From Phycisphaeraceae bacterium (GTDB lineage: Bacteria; Planctomycetota; Phycisphaerae; Phycisphaerales; Phycisphaeraceae), in NCBI GenBank assembly GCA_020851395.1, contig JADZCW010000170.1, positions 1 through 13,745 of the forward strand: a DNA stretch of 13,745 nt, given 5' to 3'. Below are positions 1 to 7,100 of the stretch, piece after piece. A model generated the notes under the pieces. That model was not told the DNA's origin. It made no database searches and worked only from the letters and a program-made list of their open reading frames with translations. Made by a program: the position numbers and the translations under genes. Positions within the stretch are counted from its first letter, which is position 1, and the number at the start of each line of letters is the position of its first letter.

Positions 1-102
1 CCGCTTGCCGAAGATGTAAGGCTCCATCTTCGGGTTCCAGTTGGTCGAACGGTGACCGAAGTGAATGCCCGCTTCGATCAGGTCTTTGACCAGCGATGCC
101 AT
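1..102 (-). CDS. rpsB: 30S ribosomal protein S2 (N-terminal part, cut by window edge)
   Basis: The minus strand from ATG at 102-100 reads MASLVKDLIEAGIHFGHRST and continues NWNPKMEPYIFGKR up to the window edge. This is the classic S2 N-terminus: a short helix, then the G-x-H-F-G-H-x-x-x-x-W-N-P-K-M-x-x-Y-I-F-G block. S2 binds the 30S head/body junction and is needed for translation initiation. Only 34 codons are visible of a protein usually about 230-290 residues long, so the rest lies to the left. The start is well supported: an AGGAG sits 6 nt before the ATG. It follows the exopolysaccharide operon on the same strand, but a hairpin/U-tract between them argues that it has its own promoter. 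The family call is secure; only the extent is incomplete. Confidence 0.95.
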   Translation of the reverse strand, partial: MASLVKDLIEAGIHFGHRSTNWNPKMEPYIFGKR

Positions 103-108
103 AACCGG

Positions 109-113
109 CTCCT
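109..113 (-). promoter_or_regulatory. Ribosome binding site of rpsB
   Basis: The minus strand shows AGGAG followed by a 6-nt spacer (CCGGTT) and the rpsB ATG, an ideal Shine-Dalgarno arrangement that fixes the start. The AGGAG also lies inside a short near-palindrome (CTCCTAGGAG), so it could be partly sequestered by base pairing. Confidence 0.85.
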
Positions 114-146
114 AGGAGAACTCGTCCGGGGGGACGCGTCTGCACC

Positions 147-184
147 GGGCCCAGGGCGTTCGGGAACCGCCTTGTCAGGGGCCC
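147..184 (-). promoter_or_regulatory. Possible structured 5' leader of rpsB
   Basis: On the minus strand two GGGCCC hexamers (at 179-184 and 147-152) can pair as the base of a stem. Between them GGCG-G-TT / AA-CGCC (155-171) can form an inner hairpin with a CCCG loop and one bulged G. The structure ends about 45 nt before the rpsB start and begins just after the U-tract of the upstream terminator. Autogenous control of rpsB through its leader is known in other bacteria. A regulatory role here is only inferred, because GC-rich DNA folds easily by chance. Confidence 0.3.
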
Positions 185-197
185 ACAGGGTCGTGAA

Positions 198-221
198 TAA
201 AAAAGCCGGCACGGCACCGGC
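198..221 (-). terminator. Rho-independent terminator of the exopolysaccharide operon
   Basis: Read on the minus strand, a GCCGG stem, 7-nt TGCCGTG loop and CCGGC stem are followed at once by TTTTTTATT. The run of six T is conspicuous in this GC-rich stretch. The element lies about 220 nt past the stop of the WecA-like gene and about 95 nt before rpsB, where an operon terminator is expected. The stem is short (5 GC pairs, possibly extended by G-U pairs). Confidence 0.7.
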
Positions 222-443
222 GACACACGCCGCCCGCCGCCGTCGGACGCCGCCCTGGGCGGTCCTGACGGCCTCCGGGGCGAACGCACAAACCTCGCCC
301 ACGGCGGGTGGGAACGACTCAACTTCCCGAACCGACTATTGTAACGCCAGCCCGCCGGGCTGCAAATCGTTTGCCCGCCGGGTCTGGCCCCGGATTTTCC
401 CCCCCTCGCCAGCCCCTGCGCCCACCCCACGGGCCCGAATCCG
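222..443. other. Intergenic spacer between the WecA-like gene and its terminator
   Basis: Together with 103-197 this is the longest gene-free stretch in the window. The 222-443 part is very C-rich on the plus strand (poly-C runs, CCCGCC and CCCGG words). Open frames crossing it encode only Pro/Arg/Ala-rich sequence with no recognisable motif. I see no gene, tRNA or clear promoter here. It is most simply the 3' untranslated part of the exopolysaccharide operon. Confidence 0.5.
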
Positions 444-1793
444 CTACCGCTTGCCCGCCGTCTCCGCCCCCCGCCCGGCCCCCGACCCGCTCCCATTCCC
501 ATGACCCGGCCCCGCCTCGGACCCCCGCGGCTCGATCGGCGCCGACGACGGGTCGTCCGAACCAAGCTTCTGCAGGATCACCTGCTGCTGACCGAGCTTG
601 TACGCCATCACCATCACGAACGCGAAAAAGACCATGAACACCGCCAGCACGTAACGCGCCCGCAGGAAGATCAGACCGACCCCCAGGCACGCGAACACCA
701 CCCCGATCCCGTAGATGATCAGCACGGTGAGCTTCACACTCAGGTTCGGCCCGAACTTGAGGTTCTTCACCGCTCGAAGAATCTGATGGTGCAGGTGCTG
801 GTTGTCCGGGCTAAAGAGCGGCTGACCCTTGAGCTTCCGCCGCACGATCGCCAGCGTCGTGTCCGTGATCGGAACCCCGAACACGATCAACGCCGCCAGC
901 ACCAGCAGCGGTCCCATCAGGTCCGCGTGCACGAACAGCAGGATCGTCGACGTGCATAGGTACCCCAACAGCAGCGACCCCGCGTCGCCCATGAAAATAT
1001 TCGCCGGGTTGAAGTTGTACGGCAGGAAACCCAGCAAGGCCCCGAGCACCGCCAGGCACATCACCACCCGCACCGGGTCGTACAACCGGTTCGCGTTGGC
1101 CAGCTCCGTCGGCGCCTCGGCCATCCCCGCGTGAACCGACACGTACACCGCGATCACCAGGAACCCCGCCGTCGCGATCGCCGACACCCCGCACGCCAGA
1201 CCGTCCAGGCCGTCCAGCAGGTTCACCGAGTTGCACCCCCCCAGCACGAACATCGCGATGATCGCCGTCCCCAGCACGTACGCCGGCCAGTAGGGCATGT
1301 CCACGTTGATCCCCCCCATCACCAGCGTCACCAGCTTCGCCCCGAGCATCTCCGATCCCACCTTCTGGCTCGCCAGGCACCCCGCCGCCATCAACTGACC
1401 CCCGATCTTCGCCAGCGGCGTCACCCCCCAGATGTCGTCCACCAGACCCGTCACCAGGATGATCGACGCTCCCAGCAGAATCTCCACCGGGAACGCCACG
1501 TGCGCGCTCAACGGAAGCTGCGGCGACGACAGGAACAGGCACAGCGACACCCCCACCACCCACCCCAGGTAGATCGCCACACCCCCCAGGTACGCCACAG
1601 GCTGAAGGTGCGCCTTGCGCTTGTGGTCAGGCCAGTCCACGATCCCGTTGGCGATCGCCAGCCGACGCATCACCGGCGTGGCCAGGAACGCCACCACGAA
1701 CGCCGCGAAGAACACCCCCATGTAAGGCGACAGCACCGGGTCAAGCTGACCCGAGGCGCTGTCGATCCAGTTCTCGGTCACTGCGGTGTCCAT
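444..1793 (-). CDS. WecA/MraY-family polyprenyl-phosphate sugar-1-phosphate transferase
   Basis: This 449-residue polytopic membrane protein belongs to glycosyltransferase family 4 (WecA/TagO/MraY type). Such enzymes transfer a HexNAc-1-phosphate from a UDP-sugar to undecaprenyl phosphate at the cytoplasmic face, the first step of glycan synthesis. Family motifs are intact and in order: LVDDIWG (Asp119-Asp120), NLLDGLDGLA (Asp194, Asp197), NPANIFMGDAGS (263-274) and HLHH (333-336). The last matches the HIHH motif that separates WecA-like enzymes from MraY. About ten or eleven hydrophobic segments span residues 23-400, followed by a hydrophilic Gly/Ser-rich tail (about 410-449). The ATG at 1793 is the first possible start, because an in-frame TGA lies 9 nt upstream. 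No clear Shine-Dalgarno precedes it. It is the last gene of the operon, 65 nt after the chain-length gene. WecA-like is preferred to MraY because of HLHH and the polysaccharide neighbours; the sugar is unknown. Confidence 0.9.
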   Translation of the reverse strand: MDTAVTENWIDSASGQLDPVLSPYMGVFFAAFVVAFLATPVMRRLAIANGIVDWPDHKRKAHLQPVAYLGGVAIYLGWVVGVSLCLFLSSPQLPLSAHVAFPVEILLGASIILVTGLVDDIWGVTPLAKIGGQLMAAGCLASQKVGSEMLGAKLVTLVMGGINVDMPYWPAYVLGTAIIAMFVLGGCNSVNLLDGLDGLACGVSAIATAGFLVIAVYVSVHAGMAEAPTELANANRLYDPVRVVMCLAVLGALLGFLPYNFNPANIFMGDAGSLLLGYLCTSTILLFVHADLMGPLLVLAALIVFGVPITDTTLAIVRRKLKGQPLFSPDNQHLHHQILRAVKNLKFGPNLSVKLTVLIIYGIGVVFACLGVGLIFLRARYVLAVFMVFFAFVMVMAYKLGQQQVILQKLGSDDPSSAPIEPRGSEAGPGHGNGSGSGAGRGAETAGKR

Positions 1794-1858
1794 GAGATGT
1801 CAACCGTCATCTGCCGTCCCGGACCGATGCCTCGACGACCCGCCGGCCGCGACCCATC

Positions 1859-4132
1859 CTAGTCACCCGCGGGGGCGGACGCACCAGCCCCCACCTCGGA
1901 CACGCCCGGCCCGGCGCCGCCCGCAGGGCCGTGGCCGACACCGATCGTAACACCCGCCGCCGGCGACTGCCGGTAGCGATAGAAGGCCTCGAAGTTCTCC
2001 TTGAAGTAACCGCCGACGTCCGCACGGGCCCGGTTCAGCAGCAGCCCGAGCACCTCGGCCCTGCCGCCCTCGAGCTCACGCAGCACCCGGCTGACCATCC
2101 CACGCTTGTCCACCATCGCGCGAACCACCACCAGCAGCGCGTCCGCCGCCCGGGCGATCATCCTCGCCTCGCTGGTCACCAGCGCCGGCGGGGCGTCGAT
2201 CAGGATCAGGTCGTAACGGCCCGTGGCCTCGGCCAGCAGCTGGCCGAACGCCGGCCTCTCGAGCAGCTCCGGCTCCGACACGTCCCCCGCCGTCAGCACG
2301 TCCACCGCCGTGTCCGACGCACGCCCCACCGCCGCCCCCAGCGTCAACGTGCCCTTGAGCACCCCCGCCAGCGTCCCGCCGCCGGCCACCCGCAACGCCC
2401 GCCTCTGGCCCGGGCGACGGAAGTTCGCGTCGATCACCAGCACCTTCCGACCCTGCGCCGCCACCGCCGACGCCAACGCCGCCACCAGCGCCGTGCAACC
2501 GGCCTGCGCCTGCACCGACGTGACCAGCAGCGACTTGTGGCCGGCCTTGTCCATCGCTCGCTCGATCGCCGTCCGCACCTGACGCAGCGACTCGGCCATC
2601 AGACCGTTGGGCTCGCGGATGAACGCCTGCTCGACCGACACCGTCGCCGACGGGTCCTCCGCCGAGTCCGGGATCACTCCCACCAGCTTGCCCTTGGGCA
2701 GCAGACTCACGTCCGACGGCGACTTGAACCGCTGGTCGATCATCTCACGCAGGAACAGGAAACCCGCCACCGACCCGACCATCAGCAACGTCACCACCGG
2801 GATCACCACATAGTAAAGCGGGAAGACCAGCTTCGGGTCGTCGGCCGGATACGACCGCCGCACGATAATGCTGTCCGGCCGCTCCCCGATCAGCCGCATA
2901 TCCGCCAACGCCGAGTCCAGCTTGCTCAAACGGTCCCGCTCGTCCGCCTCGCTCTGGGTCAGCTGCGTGTACTCCTGCAGCACCGCGTTGATGTCCTTGA
3001 CCTCCGCCGCCACCCTCTCCTTGGCCGCCTGAAGGTCCGCCAGCTGCTTCTCGTAGGCCCCCATCCCGTTGGACATCTGCTCGAGCTCCGCCTGCTGCCT
3101 CTGACGCAGCTGACGCTCCTTCTCCCGCTGCAGCTCCCGCTCGACCTCGATCACCCGCCGCTCGAGGTCCTTGACCCGTCGGTGATTCGGGCCGAATGTG
3201 CTGGCCATCACCCCCATCTCCTCGCGGATCAGCCGGACCTTGTCCTCCCGGGCCTGGATCAACGGGTCTTTCCTCACCTCGGCCATGGCCGTCGGATCGT
3301 CAATGACCTCCCCCTGCTCCTGCGCCTTGCGCAGACGCTCGAGCGTCTGCCTCCCGGCGATCACCTGCGGCTCGATCTGCGCGATCTGCTCGGTCAACGA
3401 CTGGTTGCGGATCATCGCCTCGTTCAGCCGCGGGTCCAGCGACTGAACATTCCGGTCCAGCGTAAACCGGCGGATCTGACGCTGGATGTTCTGCAGATTC
3501 GCCTGACGCTCCGTGCGCTCGCGGACAAGCGCCCGCCGAACCTCGTTGGTGTCGGCCATCGTCTGGTTCTGCTTGCGGTCGAGGTAGACGTTCACGATCG
3601 TGTCGAGGATCCGCGCCGCCTCGTCCTGCACCGGCGAGCGGAAGCTCAGAAAAATGCTCAGCGAGTCACGCTCGGAAATCGTGCTCAGATGATCGAGCAT
3701 CTCCTCCCGCGCGTTGGCGATGTCCGGGTTCTGCGCGTCGGTCCCGGCGTACCGCGTGAACCACACCGTGTCGCGCAGGTTGTTCAACGCCGTGTCGATC
3801 ACCACGTTCGACCGGATGGCGCCGATCTCGGTGCGCTTGAGGGCCTCGATGTACTGCATCTGCCCCGCCGTCCCCTGCCCGCCGGCCGTCGACAACGCGC
3901 TGATCGGCGGGTTCTCGATCCGGAGCACCGAGACCGTCTGAAACCGCGGCATGGTCTTGGCCAGCACGAACCAGATGATCAGGCCGAGAACCAGCCCGGC
4001 CAACGCCGTCATCAGCAACAGCCACAGGTGACGACGCAGCAGCTTGACCGGATCAACCGGCGTGAACTTGCTGGGCCCGGAGGGCGCTGCGGGGGCAGAA
4101 CCAGCCATCGGGCGTGGGATATTCATGCTCAT
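1859..4132 (-). CDS. Wzz/Wzc-like polysaccharide co-polymerase with degenerate tyrosine-kinase domain
   Basis: Inner-membrane protein of 757 residues (from ATG 4132) that should control polymer chain length and link synthesis to export. Order: cytoplasmic start, TM1 (35-58), Wzz domain, long Gln/Arg/Glu-rich coiled coil (about 198-410), Pro-rich segment (P429, P433, P438), TM2 (440-461), and a cytoplasmic BY-kinase-like domain (about 510-710). In that domain the A' motif VLVIDANFRRP (Asp568) and Walker B LILIDAPP (Asp646) are present. The Walker A, normally PGEGKST, reads AQAGCT, so the P-loop Lys position is Cys546. Tyr709, Tyr718 and Tyr720 form a small cluster before a 37-residue Gly/Ala tail. 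ATG 4132 is chosen because AAGG (4140-4143) lies 7 nt upstream; a GTG at 4138 would leave only 1 nt. It starts 13 nt after the TPR gene stop, suggesting coupling. The family is secure; kinase activity is doubtful. Confidence 0.9.
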   Translation of the reverse strand: MSMNIPRPMAGSAPAAPSGPSKFTPVDPVKLLRRHLWLLLMTALAGLVLGLIIWFVLAKTMPRFQTVSVLRIENPPISALSTAGGQGTAGQMQYIEALKRTEIGAIRSNVVIDTALNNLRDTVWFTRYAGTDAQNPDIANAREEMLDHLSTISERDSLSIFLSFRSPVQDEAARILDTIVNVYLDRKQNQTMADTNEVRRALVRERTERQANLQNIQRQIRRFTLDRNVQSLDPRLNEAMIRNQSLTEQIAQIEPQVIAGRQTLERLRKAQEQGEVIDDPTAMAEVRKDPLIQAREDKVRLIREEMGVMASTFGPNHRRVKDLERRVIEVERELQREKERQLRQRQQAELEQMSNGMGAYEKQLADLQAAKERVAAEVKDINAVLQEYTQLTQSEADERDRLSKLDSALADMRLIGERPDSIIVRRSYPADDPKLVFPLYYVVIPVVTLLMVGSVAGFLFLREMIDQRFKSPSDVSLLPKGKLVGVIPDSAEDPSATVSVEQAFIREPNGLMAESLRQVRTAIERAMDKAGHKSLLVTSVQAQAGCTALVAALASAVAAQGRKVLVIDANFRRPGQRRALRVAGGGTLAGVLKGTLTLGAAVGRASDTAVDVLTAGDVSEPELLERPAFGQLLAEATGRYDLILIDAPPALVTSEARMIARAADALLVVVRAMVDKRGMVSRVLRELEGGRAEVLGLLLNRARADVGGYFKENFEAFYRYRQSPAAGVTIGVGHGPAGGAGPGVSEVGAGASAPAGD

Positions 4133-4139
4133 GGACACA

Positions 4140-4143
4140 CCTT
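4140..4143 (-). promoter_or_regulatory. Ribosome binding site deciding the start of the Wzz/Wzc-like gene
   Basis: AAGG on the minus strand directly follows the TAA of the TPR gene (TAATTAAGG) and lies 7 nt before ATG 4132. This favours that ATG over the GTG at 4138 and the ATG at 4126. The closeness of stop and Shine-Dalgarno suggests reinitiation or coupled translation. Confidence 0.6.
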
Positions 4144-4145
4144 AA

Positions 4146-7100
4146 TTATTCGTCGGCGCCGGGGAGGGCAAGCTGGGATTCTATCAACTTCAGCAGCTTC
4201 TGATCACCGCCTTGCTCGGCCAGGTTCCGGGCCGCCTCGAACTGCTCACGAGCCTGAAGCGACTGCCCCTGCTCGAGCAGGATCAGCCCCAGATGATAGG
4301 CCGCGTAACCCGTCGGCTTGATCCGGGCCGACTGCAGCAGCGTCTCCTTGCCCTCGTTCACCTGCCCGGCCTTGTACTGCGCCCACCCCAGCGTGTCGAG
4401 GATCTCCGCGTTACGCGGATCCAGGCTCGACGCCTGCTGCGCGTACGGCAGACCCTCCTTGGCCCGCCCGAGCTTGTCCGAGAGCACGAACGCCAGGTTG
4501 TTCAGCGACTCGACGTCCGTGGGGTTGTTCTGGATCAGCACCCGCAGGCTCTCGATCGCCGCATCGTTCTGGCCGGCCTCGATCTGACCGATCGCCAGCA
4601 GACGCTGCGCCATGCCCGACATCGGCGACTCGGCCGGGATCATCGCCTGCGCCTTGCTCACGCGCGCCACCGCCTCGGCCGGCCTGCCCATGCCGATCTC
4701 GATGCTCGCGATCATCAGCTCGATCGCCGCCGGCGCCCGGAAACCCTGCTCCATCGCCGTCAACGCCGCGATCGCCTCCTCGTCACCCATCGCCGATACC
4801 ATCTGCTCCGCCACCGCCTGGAGCTGCTGCATCTGCGTGCTCTGCTCGATCGCCTGACGGAACGCCTCACGCGCCGCGTCCGCCTGACCCACGCCGATCA
4901 ACGCCCGCCCACGCAACGCCAGCAGCACCGGCTGACGGCTCACCGCCTGTTGCTGCTGGTCCAGCAGCGACAACGCCGCCTGGTGACGACTGTTCTGCAC
5001 CATCGCCTGCACCACCGCTCCGAGCGTCATCGGCGACGGCGCCAGGCTGAACGCCGTCTGCAGGTGCGTCAACGCCTCATCAATCTGACCCTGCGATAAC
5101 GCCAGCGTCGCACGCCACTGCGGCCAGGTCGGATCCGTCGGGAACATCCCCGCCGACTGATCGATGAACTGCCTCAGCTGCGGGTACTGCTTGTCCGCCA
5201 GCAGCAGGTTCGCCAGCGTCACGCGCGCCTGCACGTACTCCGGCGTACGATCGATCAACTCCCGGAGCTGACGCTGAGCCTCCTGCCGTTCGTCGCGACG
5301 AAGGTGAACGCTCACGAGCATCTCCCGCGCCTGCGCCATGTTCGGGTCCAGCGACAACGCCTGGTTCAGGTCCGACATCACCTGCGTGTCCTGCGCCGGG
5401 TCCGACTGCAGCAGCCCCGCACGCCTGACATACGCCACCGCGCTCCGCGGACCGAGCTCGATGGCCTTGCCGTAGGCCGCCAACGCCACGCCACGCTGCA
5501 ACGACGCCTCGGACATGTCGCCTCGCAACAACGCCGCGCCCGACAGCGACTGCGCAATCGAACCCCGCAACAGCTGCGTCCGCACGTCCTCACCCGAGTC
5601 CCGAACGAACGTGTCCAGCAACGCCCTGGCCTCGTCCAACTGCCCGCCACGCGTCATCGCCTCGATGTACCGCATCGTGATCCGCGCGTCCTTGGGCTGG
5701 CTCTCGTGCAGCTTCTTGTACAGCTCGATCGCTTCGCGGTCGCGCTGACGCGAGAACAGCGTGTCCGCCCACTCCCGCGTCGCCAACTGCCTCGCGTCCT
5801 CGAGACCGATCGCCTGCTGGTACGCCTGGCTCGCCTGTTCGAACGCGTTGACCCGCACCATGAACCGGCCCAGCATCATCCAGTCCTCGGCCGTCGCCTT
5901 CTCACCCTGCTCCTGAACGTAGCGCGCCAGGATGTCCTGCGCCGCACGAACCTGACGCGCCTCGTACCTCACCATCGCCGACGCCATCATGTTCTGACGC
6001 GTACGACCCTCCTCCGCCACCACCGCGTCGATCGTCGTGAACGCCGCCCCGACCTGACCCAACTGCGCCTGCAGCATCGCCAATGCACGCCGGTTCTCGT
6101 AGTACTTGGGCTCCGTCGACGCCAGCTCCAACCGCTGCTTGAGCACTTCCTGCTTGTCCCCGTAACGCTCCCGCAAACCCAGCACCAGCGACTGCAGCTC
6201 CAGGTTCTGAGGGTCCATCCTCACCGCCGTCTCGAGCGTCCTGAGCGCCTGGTCGTTCTGGCCACGCATCGCCTGGATGCTCGCCAGCCCCCGCAACGCC
6301 GCGACGTTGTCCGGCCTCTGCTCGACCGCCTTCTTGTACGCCTCGACCGCCGGCTCGATCTCCCCCGCCGCCTGGTGCGCCCGCGCCAGGATCTGCCAGC
6401 CGTCGGAATAGATCGGCCGCATCTGCAACGCCTGCCGGAACGTCGCGATCGCCTTGCCGTAGTCCTCCTGTTTCAGGTACAGCTGCCCCAGGAAGAAACG
6501 CCCCTCGGCCCCGTCGAGGTTCAGCTGACCCGCCTTGTCCGCCAGCTTCTGCGCCCCTGCCACGTCGTCGTCCGCCATCGCCTGCTGGAACATCTCGTGG
6601 ATCACCACCCCGTTCTCGGGCTGAAGCTTGGCCGCCTCGGACAGCTCTACCCTCGCCTCCTCGGCCTTCCCCTGGTTCTGGAACATCCTGTACCGCGCCA
6701 GCCGCCACTGGAACGGGTCCTCATGCTTCACCTCCTCCATCATCTTGTCCAGCATCGACGACATCGCCTCCGGGCCGGACACCTGCGCCCGGAGGATCTC
6801 CACCGCCTGCGCGGACAGCCCCGCCTCGCCCGCCCTGTCGATCAACGCCTTGGCCTGCGCCGGGTCCGGCGTCAAACTCAGCAGCAGACGCAGCGTCTCG
6901 GGGTCCGCCGCGTTCTCCGCAAACAACTCCTCCAGCAGCTGCCGAGCCCGCTCGGGCTTCTTGGCCATGATGTACATGCTCGCCAGACCAAGCTTCAACT
7001 GCCGGTTCTCTCGCCAGTTCATCGACTCGAAGATCGCGATGGCCTTGTCGTAGTTGCCCTGACGCGTCGCGATCACCGCCGACAGACGCAACGCCTCGAC

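Noticed and set aside
78..302. Minus-strand open frame of 74 codons overlapping the rpsB start
   Set aside because: It runs through the operon terminator and the rpsB leader in another frame, and its product is Arg/Ala-rich without motifs.
1931..4321. Plus-strand open frame of 796 codons
   Set aside because: It lies antisense to the Wzz/Wzc-like gene, is rich in Arg/His/Leu/Pro with no domain, and is the usual by-product of strong G/C third-position bias.
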